A stretch of DNA of 64,000 bases from Teratosphaeria epicoccoides (GCA_021401465.1 JADDMT010000128.1:1-64000), one strand, 5' to 3'. Shown: positions 33,985 through 46,495, counted from the first letter of the stretch. Numbers and translations: made by a program. The notes: generated by a model from the letters alone, not told the origin.

Positions 33985-36900
33985 CCTAGGCTTACTTTCC
34001 CCTTTGTCCTCTGCCTGATCTCTTCTTGCCTTTCTCCTACACTAGGTATGCTTCGATTAGGTCCTTCGCGCCCTTGTAGTCGGCTTCATTAACCTAGATG
34101 TTGTAATCCTCTAGCTAATCCTTCTACTATACTAGGTATTAGCGTATACTGCTATGTACCCTTGTACCCCTAATAGCCTTAACCTCATAGTTGCTACCCT
34201 CTTTAGCGAGAGGCATAGGATAGGTAGGCTCTTCGCCCGCTCGGCCCTTCTAAGGCTCAAGTAGCGAGACATAGAAAACATTGTAGATCTAGTACTAGGA
34301 AGGCAGTACTAGGCGATAAGCCTAATTACCTATTACGTCTAGCATGCGAAATAGTCTAACAAATCAGGCTGCTATCTTCCTCTTTAGTACTAGCAATCGC
34401 AAGTTCTTAGTCGACAACAGCACTATATCTCCTATAGAGTAAGCTTAGTGCTTATGCCGCGCGTCATAGTACTCTGCCTGCTAGTTTACTATTTGTCGCT
34501 AATTTTCTTTGAGCCTTTTAGTCACGTTGCGTATCTAATACGCGCGCTCTATAGCAGCTAGTAGCCTTCCTTTAGCAGACTTGTCCTAAGGCGCTAATGT
34601 CAGGGAAGGCTAGAATCCTAATACTACCTAGAAAGGCGACATGCTAGTAGTAGCATTGTCGTATGCGTTGCTCGCATATTTAGCTTGTAGTAACAACCCG
34701 GCCTAGTCATTTTGTTCCTTATTATAGTAATAATAGAGGTATTATTCTAGAGTCTAGTTTGCCTACTTAGTCTAGCTGTTAGTTTGCGGATAAAAGGCTA
34801 TACTAAGCTTATGCTTTAGTTACGCTTCGCATGCAAAGTTACTCTAGTATTAGCTAGTAAAGACACTACTACGATCTAAGAGTCCTCCTTCTAGCATGCT
34901 AAAACAACATACGACTTCGCGTACTATAAGGTTTGCTAGTTCTATACTAGTACATGTCTTGTTAGTCAGGACAAAGATTACTATCTTAGAGAACCTATTC
35001 ACAATTACTAGGATGGCATTATACATATACCCGAAGAGCTTGCTTAGGGGCAGATCTGTAATAAATTCTATAGTAATCTCTTACTATAGCCTATTAGGTA
35101 GGGGCAAGGCATACGCCTTACTATATCCGCGATAGTGCTTACTCTTTATTATCTGGCACATGTAGTAGGTTCGGACGTATTCGTTAACCTCCTTTGTAAT
35201 ATCCGGCTACTAGTACTTTTACGACAACAAGGTAAGAGTATAGTCTCTCCTAAAGTGCCTAGCGAACAGGTTGTTATAGTATAAGCGTAGTAGTTACGCC
35301 TTTAATGCTTTATCATTTAGGACCTAAATGCGATTGCTTTTATACTAGACGCTATACTTGCACTCCTAGTCCTCGCTAGTGCTTTTAGGTTACTCTAAGG
35401 CTAATTATAGCTTGCGAAGTAGGGTCTCTATGTTCTCTGAAACGTCCTTTACTAGAGACTCTTCCTAGGTTACTACCTTGCAAATAAAGGCTAGTAGGGT
35501 TATCATAGGTTAGTGCTCTCTAGGTCAGAGTAGGAGCTCTATGCTCTTCGCCCGCTATACACATGCAGCCTAGATGCGATTAACAATCAGGTTATTAGCT
35601 TGTTCTCCCTCCTAGCCCTAGAACGACAGTTTATTTCTTAGGGTTAGGAGGAGTGTTTTCGCTGCCTACGTAGTTAGTACGTAGTCCGCGTGACAAGAAG
35701 GCCTATCGGCTAGGTTGTTAGTTCCATTATTATGCTTAATAGCAAAATCGAACCTCGACAAATACATGGCCTACTAAGCTTAGCGGCTGTTTAGCTGTTT
35801 CACGCCTATAAATCTACGAAGGTTATTATAGTTAGAGAGTACGCGAATAGTCTGCAGCGCGCCTTCAAGATAGTAGCGCTATGTCTTAAAGCATTCTACG
35901 ATTACTAACAGCTCTTAGTTATAGGTATTATAGTTCCGCTCCGCTAGGGTAAACTTCTAAGAGTAGAATGTAATAGGGTACTAGCAAGTAGTGTCTTCGC
36001 CCGCGACGAGCTAGGAGAGAATGCCGCCTAAGGCGAATCTAGAGGCGTCTGTTTCTACCTTGATTAGAAGTTTAGGATCATAATGCTAGAGGATTAGAGT
36101 ACTAGTAAAGGCTACTATAAGCATGTAGAAAGTAGCCTCTTTAGCCTCTCCCTACAGGAACGGGCTACCCTTTCCCTTAGCCATGGCAGTAAGCGGCGCG
36201 GCTATTTTAGAAGAGTTCTTAATAAACCTCTAGTAGAAGTTAGTAAAGCTAAGAAAGCTCTAAACTACCCTTTAGAGTCTCGGGTATAGGCTACTCCTTT
36301 ACTACGCTAAGCTTGCTCTCATCTATTAACACCCCTAAGCTGTTAATGACGAAGCCTAGGAACTCTAGCTAGTAAGTATAGAACTTGCACTTCTTTCGGC
36401 TAGCATATAGAGCGTATTTTCGCAGCCGTTCTAATACTAGGCGTAGGTGCTAAGTATGTTCCTCGCATAAGTCGCTATAGATTAGGATATCGTCTAAATA
36501 TACCATGTAACAAACATCTACGAGGCCGGCGAGGGCTCGATTAATCTACGCTTAAAAGGTTGCTAGAGCGTTAGTTAACCTAAAAGGCATTACTAGATAC
36601 TTAAAGTAACTATAGCGCATGCGAAACGCAGTCTTCTAGTAGTCATTTTCCTTGATTAGGATCCTATAGTATGCGTCCTTTAAGTCTAACTTAGAGAACT
36701 ATGCTACACGCCTGAGGCGCGTAAGAGTCTTATTAATGAGTAGTAAGGGGTATCGATCCTTGACTAAAATCTCGTTTAGCCTATAGTAATCTACATATAG
36801 TCGCATAGTCCTGTCCTTCTTTCGTACGAACAGGATAGGAGTACCTACCTCGCTAGTACTACGCTAGATCTAACCATTCTAGAGGGCCTAATCGAGATAT

Positions 36901-37700
36901 TCCCGAGGCAGTTTTAGCTCTGCTCCTAACAGATTATACAGAGGGCAAAAAGGTAGCTTCTTGCTATCTTATAACGTGATAGCATGCTCTACGCTGTTAA
37001 CGCGCCTAAGCTTAGTTATGTCCTTTTCGTTAGTAAACATGTCGGCGAAGTCCTTGACCTTATTAGGAAGAGGTTTTAGTCCTGCTGTTTTACTAGTAGC
37101 GACTACGAATACCTAGGATTCGGTTTTTAATAACCGATAGAAACGCCTAGCGTCAAGCACGCGTACTGCGGAGAGTACGCTACTATAACGCTACTTATCT
37201 ATGTCACTATACATGATGATAGCCTACTGACGCCTCTAGGGCTACCCTAGCAAGACTAGCGCTCTAGGCATATCTAAGGCGTAGAATATGCTCTGCGTAT
37301 GCTTCTTGTATCCTATACTATCTACTAGCTAGATCTTTAGCTAATACGCGCTATAATAATAGCCTCTCTTCCCCTAGAATGAATCCATAGTAGGAAGAGG
37401 CACGCTTACGACTCGCTTAAGCCTATGCTATAAGGCGTAAGCTTGAGACACAACGTTAATGTCTACGTAGTTATCAAGTAACATGTCTGTCTTAACTTCG
37501 TCCCCTTCTGTAACAATAACAGCGCCATTTAGGCGCTTCGTAGGCACTAGGGCTACGTCTAGTCCTAAAGCATCTTCGCTTCTAGTCGAGGCTATAGAAA
37601 GGCTCCTCGACTAGTAACTAGCCCTTGCCTAACGCACTGCTACTATCCTCTTATATAGTAGGCAGGCTCAGACATAGCGTTAAGCCTTAGCTAGCTGTAC
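33985..37700 (-). pseudogene. C1 pol, RIP-damaged
   Basis: Minus strand, in order: protease (about 37000-37600), RT with YLDDILIY near 36485-36510, RNase H (about 35700-36050), integrase (about 34450-35650) and chromodomain (about 34050-34190). It has the usual TAG and TAA stops and otherwise follows the Ty3/Gypsy layout. Two ORF-like open stretches on other frames here are chance. Confidence 0.85.
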
Positions 37701-38774
37701 TGTTTCTACCTTACAGGTAGAGGCTATCGCCTCCCTCTTTAGTGCACGATAGTCCCGCGCCTAATAGCCAGGTTTACTACAGTTGTAGTAGTTGTCATTC
37801 TTGTCGGCTACTCCGCTACTACTCTAAGCAGGTAGCGCTAACCTTCGAGAGTCTCTACTAGGCTTCTTACTGTTACCCCTGTTAGGCTTCTTTAGGTCCC
37901 GTTAGTTTTAATGCTTGCTAGTAGTATGTTTATGTAGAGCGCGTGAGCCTCTTACTCCTAACTACTTAATCCGAGTTACTAGGGAGATTAATTCATCCCT
38001 AGTCTTAGGTGCCTAATAGTACACTATAATAGCCTCGCTTAAGGTATCTTGCAGCTACACGAGTAGGTGCTACCTACGCTACGCAGGGGTATATAGTTCT
38101 ATCTGCTCTTCTAGCGTAGCTAAATCCGCTGCGAATAAGGAAGTACTTTGCTTCTTGCCTTGCTTAGTAGTCTCGTACTACTAGGCTACAGTTAGCCCGC
38201 GATTAGCAGGATTTTCGACTACGTCTACTATCTCCTAGCAGAATATCTCCTACGTATACTCTAGCGCCAAATCAGCTACTTTATGCCTATTATGCTAGGC
38301 GTCTAACATGTCTCCCTTAAGGAACATGCTCGCGTATATGATCCTCGCATGCGAACTGCTATAGGCTGTACCTAATAACGCGAACACCTTATCTAAGTAA
38401 CAGATAAACGTCCTTGCTTCTTTCAAGGTCTTCCCTAAGAACTTAGGGGGTAGTTTGAGGTGTAGGCTGCCTAAGTTACGCATAGTCGGAGCTAGCAAGT
38501 CGGCTGATTACGTCAAAGTCATCGAGGCCCCTTCTAGTTACTAGAAGCCTGCCCCCTGCATGCATTTACGCTACGCTACGTTAGCTCGCAGATTATATAG
38601 GTGTTATGCTTTTACTAGCTCTACCTGCTCTTTCTCTAGGCGCGCTATCTCTTTGTCTTTAGTTTCCTCTATAACGCTGCGGGCGTCCTCTCCTTCTCCT
38701 AGCTAGCTGTCGCGTTAGTGCTAGATACGAGCAGGCGTGTAGCCTGCTTAGCCAGGGGTAGGAATACCGGTCAT
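37700..38774 (-). pseudogene. C1 gag with broken zinc knuckle
   Basis: It starts at ATG 38774 (MTGIPTPG), 45 bp after the 5' LTR. A stop-free part at 38295-38498 has KTLKEARTFICYLDKVFALL and IIYASMFLKGDMLDA, typical of a capsid. The zinc knuckle near 37757-37800 reads Y-Y-N-C-S-K-P-G-Y, a stop, then A-R-D-Y, so three of four zinc ligands are Tyr (TGT or TGC to TAT or TAC, CAC to TAC), all RIP-type. C2 keeps other Cys residues, so the knuckle was once normal. Confidence 0.8.
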
Positions 38775-38804
38775 TATGAGTACTCTATAGGCTACAACTA
38801 GGAT

Positions 38805-38818
38805 AGAGTAATTAGAAT
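38805..38818 (-). promoter_or_regulatory. C1 primer-binding region
   Basis: On the minus strand the sequence after the 5' LTR contains CTAATTACT. Its complement AGTAATTAG is in the LTR (plus-strand CTAATTACT at 38910-38918). The same pairing is found in C2 with one transition. Self-priming is inferred. Confidence 0.48.
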
Positions 38819-39028
38819 TAATATGGTATGCGACTAGTAATTAATACGTAGGTATGTAGTAGCGTATAGAGCCTCTATCCCTAATGATAGGGTAAGGTCT
38901 AAAAAAAAACTAATTACTACCCTTCTTTAATTCTCCTGCGAAGCGCATAAGATGCGCCTACATGCGTCACGTGCGGCTTAGCTTGTTAGCACGACCGAAT
39001 GAGCCTATAGCTTAGCCGTCTAGTATCA
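38819..39028 (-). repeat. C1 5' LTR
   Basis: The 210-bp partner of 32228-32437, with TAATATGGTATGCGACTAG at one end and CGTCTAGTATCA at the other. Confidence 0.9.
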
Positions 39029-39510
39029 GAAGGGTAACGTCTTCCTTAATGTTCTATATGTAGACTACATACATATATTAGACCTTCTTCATGTCCTTAT
39101 AGAAACTATGCGCGTCGTATATCCTTACTACAGGAACTTTGCCTTTAGAGCTATAGAACTAATTATCGGTAGCTCTATTAACAACGACTCCCTGCTTGTA
39201 GCGCTAAGGGCGGCCTAGTAGGAGCTCCTTATTAGGAACGTCTTTAGTGTAGAAGACTTCGTTAGTCTTGCGCTCTTCTCCTAAAGAGTCCGCGAGTTAG
39301 AGGCGCACATTGTATACGCCTTAAGCCGCTACGCCTTTGCCCTAAAAGGACTTCTTAGTAGGTAGTAGGGCTCCTAGGATCAGCTTTAAACTAAGCCGTA
39401 TAATTACCTGCTATGGTATCACGTTAGCCTCTACAAGGTTGTCTAACATATAGTCTACTAGCTTAAGCAAGCTATTAACTTAGACTGCACTAGATAGGCG
39501 CTAGGTAGGC
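39029..39510 (-). pseudogene. A2 pol, N-terminal part (protease)
   Basis: This is the part of pol before the C1 insertion, matching 11340-11750 of A1. It is the protease and linker segment; I could not see a clear active-site triad. It contains PVPKRELLLGRP-like sequence near 39190-39240 on the minus strand. TAG and TAA stops. Confidence 0.7.
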
Positions 39511-39514
39511 TACG

Positions 39515-40782
39515 AGTCTATACTATTAGTGACAGACAGCTTAGACACCCGCGGTAGCTATTTAGCCTGCTTAGGCTTGTCCTTCTTTCGCTTCCCCTCT
39601 AGGGAGGTTTCAGCTACCTTGCTTACCTTCTTCCTATTAGTTTGTTTAAGACAGCAAGCCGCCTAGTAGTCCTTCGCTCTACAGATGTAGTAGCTCCCTA
39701 GAGGCTTCTCGCTACTATCTTTAGGCTTAGAGGGTTTAATCCTCTAGATTAAACTACTACGTTAGATGTGACCCTTAGGGCGCTTGTAATAGTAGCCCTT
39801 TAGTAGGTCTTTAGGGCTTAAACGCTTATTGTCCTTACTACCCGATCTTCTATTCTGCTTCAAGGTAATCTCTATACATGTCGCAAGGGACACAAGGTCT
39901 TGCTAAGTTATGAGAAGTTCATGAAAAGTCATGATTATATTCTAAAGATTGTTATTAAGCTTGACCCCCCTAGGCAATCTATCCCTTCTCCTACTTAGCC
40001 TTATTATACTCTACAGACATAGTAAGGGCGTAGTTACCTAGATCCTTAACCTAGTCGACATAGAACTAGCGAAAATCCGCCTATGTATACGTTCTATTAT
40101 AGACCTACATAAGGTTATACCGCTTATGCTAATTGTTACAAGGTTCCTTATCCTCTTCAAGCTACATGATACTAAAGGCGACCTGTTTACTCTCTATAGC
40201 ATATCCGTATAGGTTAAGTACAAGAACTACCTTACATGCCTGTAAGAAAGTCCGAGCCTCCTTTAAGGTATCTCCCTTAAACAGCTTCAGGTTACGTGCG
40301 TTACGACTGCCTCCTAGTTAGCCTACTATAGCCCTGAATTCAGGCACTACATTTGCAGGCATATATAGAGGGTCTAGTTCTGCTAGGGTAGTGTCTTTGT
40401 AGGTTCCTAGCGTAAACTCTTACTAGATTTCTTTGTCTGCTAGTTTATTAGTACTACTTATAGCAACGTCTTCGTCGTCCTCGCTGTTGTCGCTACTAGA
40501 AGAAATGCGGCTTTAGCTCTAGTTTGTAATGTAGTTTGCGACCTAGTCGACAATCATAGCTATAAGTGCTAGGTTAATAGTTAGGGTTAGATGCGGTCCC
40601 TATGCGGGGGGTATATTACCTTGTCTGCTACGTAATTAGCTTCTAGTAGAACCGTCGTTTAATATAGTGCCGCTCGCAGGGAGTACTCCTACAGGCTAGC
40701 TACTTAGTCTAAGTTTGCTATCGTAAGCGCCTAGGATAGTACTTACTACGTGTTAGTTACAAGTTTGTAGTGCTCTAGACAT
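39515..40782 (-). pseudogene. A2 gag with zinc knuckle
   Basis: It starts at ATG 40782 (MSRALQTC), 50 bp after the 5' LTR, as in A1 and A3. Capsid region about 39880-40320. The zinc knuckle near 39650-39695 has C-Y-Y-I-C-type sequence with Tyr at the His position. Stops are TAG or TAA at Gln codons. It is not interrupted by B1, so it shows the intact gag. Confidence 0.78.
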
Positions 40783-40831
40783 ATTGTAGTATTCTCTACT
40801 AGACTGCAAAGCAGGGGGGAGAAAGCAGAAC

Positions 40832-41191
40832 TAATATAGATGTATATGCTATATAATATCAAAATATCTCGTAGTATAACAGAGTAATCTGACCCTTTAA
40901 TAGGTACAAGATAGTACTGCTTTCTGCTTATCGTAGAGGTAGCGCTAAAGGTGCTTATAACCCCTGACGCCCCTTAATTAGGGAAAGCATGTCTAAGCCT
41001 AACCCCGCAGGGGTACCGTAGGGTTAGCGACATAGGGCTATCCTACGCTAGGCATTAATCCTACTTAGACGACATATAAGCTAACGTATGTACAAAGGAC
41101 CCCCTTGCTATGTATAGCAGGGTTACTACATACTAAGGGCGGGCATCAGAACCTATGCGGCTCTAATGGCTCCCTAGTATTAACCGTATTA
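40832..41191 (-). repeat. A2 5' LTR (360 bp)
   Basis: It carries one 30-bp unit (about 41000-41024), so it is 30 bp shorter than its 3' partner, as in A1. CTGCTTTCT at 40917-40925 pairs with AGAAAGCAG of the primer-binding region (40820-40828). Confidence 0.9.
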
Positions 41192-44100
41192 CCCTCGTCA
41201 GATTCGTCCTAGTACCTCTGACTAGTCGGACATTTCCGAAGCAAGCTTGTATCGTCCTAGTAGTAGGCCTTAACCTAGCGGGAATCTAGCCCTTACAAGC
41301 TTGTAGCCTAGTAGTCAGAGTTCTTAGCCTTAGCGTAGCGGTTAGAGTTCTTAGTCCTAGTATAGTAGTAGTAGTTCTCATCGTCCTAGTATAGGCCGCA
41401 GGTAATGTAACTAGCGGAGATTTCAGTTGACAAATGATATTCCTAAGGTAGTAGGTTATCTAGTGTATTTGTAGTACTACTATCTAGTAGCAGACGTATG
41501 CGTAATAAGGACTAAAAAGCTACTTCCTTAGCTAAAGCTACTCTACTACTCTGTTAAACTAGGTTCCTAGTTTCGGCTTTGTCAGACTATTAGCAACTAT
41601 GTTAGAGGTCTTAACATAGCTAATAGATATGATTCCCTTCTTACACAGATCGCGTCAGTAATAGTAGGCCACGTCAATGTGCTTTGACCCCTTGCTTATA
41701 TAAGCATCCCTAGCAAGAGTAATTGCCGCTTAGTTGTCTTTCTGTAGCTATACTATAGGTAACCTAATCGCAAACTTTATCTCCTTCTTAATAAGTAGGC
41801 TCTAACTGTCACGGGTGAACAGCGTATACACAGGGGTTCATGTGGTATTCAACAAGTACGATAGGGAGAGAAGGACTATCTGCTAGCTGTCCGGTCTTTT
41901 ATAGCCGGCTTCGTCAGGGGTCGCACAGGCCCTAGCCTGTGCCAAGACTCAGGGCTTCGCCCTTCACACTAACTAACATGTTACTCTATCTTTATATCTC
42001 GGAGAATCTAACATAGGAAATATGACTACTTCGCATATCTTGCTATTACTATGTACTCTGCTTCTATTGTAGATCTAGCTACTAACTTCTGCTTCTTACT
42101 CGTCTAAGATACTAGACCTCCTGCTAGTAGGTACACATTACCTAGGACTAATATACGATCTGTCCTGTCTATTACGTAATTAGAGTTAGAGTATCCTTCT
42201 AGTATTCGCTAAGCCTTCGCTATATAGATAATCCTAAGGTCCTTTGTTAAGCGCATGTATCTTCCTAGCTTCTTTAGGGCTTGCTAGTAATGCTAAGCTA
42301 GGTCTGACATGTACTAGCTTAATCTTCTAAGCGTAAACGCGATGTCTAGTTAGGTTGAAATGCCTGCGTACATCTATCTCCTAATACCCTCCTAGTACTC
42401 CTTGCAACTTACTCTGACGTCATTAGGCCCTAATAGTCTAATCGCATCATAGCTGTCTATTAGCAATTAGGTTAGTATAGTGCTTTCTTTAGTTATTATG
42501 AGCTTGTCTAGAACTTTGTTGACATAGTATGTCTAATCTAGCTATAAGGTGCCTGCTTTTTAGTCTCTAACTATTCTGACGTTTAGTAAGTATGTTGCCT
42601 TACCTAGGTCCTTAATCTTAAAGAATCTCGCAAACTTGCTCTTAAACTAGTTTACATCGCCTATGCTCTTAGATCTAATCGTGATGTTGTCAACATAGAC
42701 TAAAATCATTAGCTTTCAGGTGTTATAGACAAAAAGGCAGGGGTCTGCCTCGCTCTAATAAAAGCTAATCTTCTTAATCTTTCCCTTGTAAAGCTAGTGC
42801 TAGTCTCAGGCTACTTACTTTAAGCCGTATATACTTTTTAGTAGCTTTAACACTTTACCCTAGTTAACCTTTACACCTAGTAGAGCTCGCATTAGAATGC
42901 GTTCCTTTAAGACTAATTTAGTAAAGGCGTTATTAACATTAACCTAGTATAACTCCTAGTTGCTTATGCAGACTAAAGCTATAAAGATCTAGATAGTATT
43001 ATGTCTAACTATTAGAGCAAAGGTGTTCTTAAAGTTAACTCTAAGGATCTAACTAAAACCTCTAGCTACTAGCCGCGCTTTAAACTTGTTAACTAATCTA
43101 TCTGTGTTATACTTTACATCGAAGACCTATTTTAACGTAATTAGGTAAGCATCCTTTAATGTGACTATTATCTCGTATGTCTAGTTACCCTCGAGTACTC
43201 TGATCTCTGCCTAGATAGCCTCTAACTACAAGTGTCCTATTTCTTGTTAGAGATAGCCTACTCGTACGTCTTCAGGACAGGTATCTTCTCTAATAGTCGC
43301 AGTCTAGCTCCTACAACTACTATGCTATATTCTTCTGCCTATGTAGTAAATGCAACCTAGTTGCCCTTATACTAGTAGGTGTCCTCATCTATGCTTGATT
43401 TAATCATAGCATCATGAACCGCAATAAAGCTGTAGATAGTTTCTATTATCCTTTTTGCCCTCTCTTGCCTGCTATCGTCATTCTGATTACGACCTCCCTT
43501 GCTAGTAACCTCGCTTAACTATCTTGGGTTATGTACCGTATCTCTGACTCTAACGCCCTTAGATGCCTCTAACCTTACTCTTGTCCTCTTGCTAAGTACT
43601 GTAGGTAGTATGGCTAGTAGGTTTAGCACTTTCGCATACTCTGACTTGTACTCTTTCGCATGCTCTAACTTGTGCTTAGAGTTAAGAACATGTCTCTTAA
43701 TTACTTTGTTAGTCTTAGGTTTAGGTAGTCCCTAGATATATGTCGTAATCTTGCGGGTTACCTGCGCTAGGTTTAGGGTAGATAGCTTCTTAGGTAGACG
43801 TCTAACTAGCTATCACGTTAGTGTAGAGCTACTCTAATTCTTCGGAGTAAAGCTAAGATTCAAATTACCCCCCTTACTTTCTTTGAAGAATTTGACAGAT
43901 CCTATTATAATAACTTTCTTCATGTCTAGCGCCCAAATTTTCTACATCTTAGTAGTACCTTTGACATACCTAATAAACACGCCCTCCTATCCGTAATTCA
44001 TAAGCTTGTCCTTTCTTAAATCCTTTAGTAACGACTTAGGGTCTATATGCAAAATGACTTAGTACCCCTAAACGCAAATATAGTCTACTAAAGGCCTTTA

Positions 44101-45190
44101 CTCTAACTAAGCTTCTTCTAGTATAATCAAGAAATCGTCGATTTTTAGTAGGCACAGGTTATACACATATTAGCTTGTAATCAGAGCTTCTAGCTAGAAT
44201 TCCATAGGTAGTCCTACATCCTATAACATTGCTCTAACGACCCTTTTAGCGTCACTAATATGCTTCTCTGTAATTCTGTTTGCATAAGAGTTATATGCCT
44301 TAATTAGGTTAAGCGCTATGCTATACTCTGACTCCTACTAACCTAGTAGAGACGTTAGCTCTAGCGCATTATTAGTCTTTACTACTATTAGTTTGCTTCT
44401 ATTAGTCTTAAGCTTAATCTTCTTATGCTAGCAATATAGAGTATCTGCTACGTTAGACCTATGTTTTAGCGGATATGCCTATGCCTTTCGCGAGTAATTG
44501 TCTATAATGATAAGGAAATACTTGTAACCTTCTCTTAATAATAGCAAAGGGCTATAGATGTCTATCGATATTAGCTCGAGAATCTAGCGCTTTCTGTCTG
44601 TAACCTTTCCTTGCTTCTTTTTCATATTAGTAAGGCTATAAGCCTTATAGTTAAAGCTAGTAACTACAGGTATTAGGTTCTTTAGGGTCGTGACCTTATA
44701 AAGAGACTTAAGCTTTATCTAACTGTAATACAGAAAGTGGTAATGCTAAAGGTCATAGGCTTTTCGTGCCTTTAATTTAGAGTCGTCTTCTACATCTGCT
44801 GTTAAAGCAAGTAGGGATTCTAGCTAGTTTTTAGCTCCCTCTAACTAGGCAATAGGCATGCTATGAATCTTCTAGAGTTAGTATACGCTACCCTAAGAGC
44901 AATATTCTAGGATTAGATTAATGTTTGAATTTACTATGTAGAACGCATTAGGAAGCATTATTCTAACTAAGTCGAATTTGCAAACAAGCTTTTATCCTGA
45001 GATTAGAGTAACACCTAGTTATAGAACATAAAGCGTAGGAACTATAAGACTCCCTCTAAACGCATTAGAGATTACTATTTTACCCCTATGTCTGCTCTTT
45101 AAGAAACTACCCCTAACTTTAATTCGTCTTAGCTACATCGGGTTTAGATTCCTAAAGAGATCCTTATTATTAGACATGTAGGTTAATGCA
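41192..45190 (-). pseudogene. Element E (Ty1/Copia) pol: IN, RT, RNase H
   Basis: Minus strand in Copia order, integrase before RT. Integrase has ELISIDIYSPL (about 44540-44575), IDNYSRKAQAY, and VVKTNNALEL where TDN is expected (about 44360-44385), so the second catalytic Asp is Asn. RT has LVYVDNI at about 42680-42710 instead of YVDD. RNase H has SKKQKLVARSTIEAEY near 42060-42110 and KGSKHIDVAYYY near 41680, split by a 167-bp solo LTR at 41813-41979. The last 200 bp (41192-41400) hold no domain I know. E probably has its LTRs at 1011 and 54835. Confidence 0.85.
41813..41979. repeat. Solo LTR or small insert in E RNase H, not RIP-damaged
   Basis: The insert separates the two halves of RNase H and is flanked by GTCAC (41808-41812) and GTTAC (41980-41984), a 5-bp duplication with one C-to-T at CpA. 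It keeps many CA and TG dinucleotides, unlike its surroundings. On the minus strand it starts near TGTTAGTTAGTG, has TATAAAAGACC, and ends near GCTGTTCA, which looks like a short LTR. CACAGGCCCTAGCCTGTG is a near palindrome. Confidence 0.7.
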
Positions 45191-46495
45191 CTAGAGTTAA
45201 GGAGAACCGCACTTTGTTTAAGCCTGCCCTTTATGTCAGCTATAGCTTCTACCTACTTGTATTTGCTATCTAATTTGTCAGAGGAGTTAGAGTACTCTAA
45301 AGATGCCAAGTTCTTAGAGTCAGAGTTAGAGTTAGAGTTACCTAAGGATAGCGACATGTCCGCATCTGTAGTATAGGCCTTAGCCTTCTTATGCTTTCGC
45401 TCGTCTGTATGCTTCTTGTCCTTCTTGCCTAGGCGTAATTTACTCTGACTAGACTTCTTACCCTTAATCTAATGCTCTAATCTTCTAAGTTAGAGACCTT
45501 AGCTTAGTGTTCCTCTAGCGTAGTAGGCTACTATAGCGCTTACGTAGCTTCTGCCTCTCTTTTAGTGCCTTTTGTGCATTAGGTAGTCGTAGGCACTTCT
45601 ACATGATATAGTTAGGTAAACCGTAAAGGAAGCACGCTCTACCCTTTCTAACTTCCGCGCTCATTGTAATGTCAGAGCCCTTTAGGCGTAACTCCTCTTT
45701 AAACAGGATATGTAGGATTCTCTAACTATCCTATGCCTATTAGATTAATGTTACGTCTTAGGTTATAGTAGTGCTTAGGTAGGGCATAAAGGAGCTGCTA
45801 GATAACTCTGTCTTGTGTGTATAACATCCTTGTTTTAGGTTTGACATTAACGATCTTTCGTAATAGGTTTGTAAGTACTATATAGGCATCATGAATGCTC
45901 GTATCCTCGTCTATCTCGTAAATTGTGTATTATTGCTAGTATACCCTTAAGGATGTTAGAAGGCTCTTCTTGTATTTTGAGAGTAATACAGCCTATGCCT
46001 CCGCGGCTATCTTGCACTTAGGTGTCAGAGTACTATTAGTCTCGTCAAGGCTCCGCGATATCTCATATAGGGCAATTAAATTAGCCTCAAACTACTTATT
46101 AGTGTTAGCTAGCTTATACATCTAGTTGCCTACGATATATTAAGACTATGCCCCCTCTTCATTAGTAGCTAGTAGCATAGTACCTTTAAGGGTCTAGTCT
46201 TTTTAGTCCTAAGATCCTGACGAGCTCTAACTAGCGCTTTGTTAGCTCTAATCCCTCTACGTAGATAATAGATTAGAGGATCTCCGCTATTACTTGCTCG
46301 CATCTACTACTATAGTAGGACTAGCTGCTTACCCTTTAAGTCTAACTAGAGTTTGCGTAGAGGTATACTTAAAAAGATAGAAGGTAACTACTAAGTAGCA
46401 GGTAGTTCCTCTGACTATTAACTTGCCTGTCTTGCGAGCTTAGCTCTCTAGCTTGCTCTAACATCCGCTCTTACTACTAGTACTTCGCTATTTAG
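45190..46495 (-). pseudogene. Element E gag and protease region
   Basis: Minus strand, upstream of integrase. A Copia-type gag segment lies near 45550-45850 (DRVI, LLYALPKH, ILHEELRLKG). I see no good zinc knuckle; a Lys/His-rich stretch lies near 45380-45430. The 5' part is cut by A3 at about 46495 and E may continue at 54460-54834. Stops are TAG or TAA. The gag call is by position and weak motifs. Confidence 0.55.

Larger units (their letters stand above)
32228..39028 (-). mobile_element. C1: chromovirus family C, minus strand
   Basis: C1 is a complete 6.8-kb element with 210-bp LTRs (32228-32437 and 38819-39028), gag, pol with chromodomain, and an antisense gene on the plus strand next to the left (3') LTR. 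The LTR ends are T(G/A)ATA...TAT(C/T)A. Flanks are CAAGG (32223-32227) and GAAGG (39029-39033), 4 of 5 matching. A1 and A3 show the uninterrupted target in the protease-RT linker. C2 is a second copy. Confidence 0.9.
25557..41191 (-). mobile_element. A2: chromovirus family A, minus strand, with nested C1
   Basis: A2 has a 5' LTR at the right (40832-41191), gag, pol with chromodomain, an antisense gene (plus strand) and a 3' LTR at the left (25557-25946). C1 (32228-39028) is nested between protease and RT. A family B solo LTR sits in the antisense gene. The flanks ACTTC and CCCTC match at only 3 of 5 bases, so the target duplication is doubtful. The order and spacing match A1 and A3. Confidence 0.88.

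Noticed and set aside
33738..35135. Open frames at 33738-33956 (minus) and 34896-35135 (plus)
   Set aside because: They are opposite to the C1 antisense gene end and to C1 integrase. Low-complexity or hydrophobic shadows.
25552..41196. ACTTC and CCCTC as target duplication of A2
   Set aside because: Only 3 of 5 bases match and one difference cannot be a RIP change. I do not count it as a target duplication.
40133..43735. Plus-strand open frames at 40133-40321 and 43499-43735
   Set aside because: They are opposite to A2 gag and Copia pol, which run on the minus strand.
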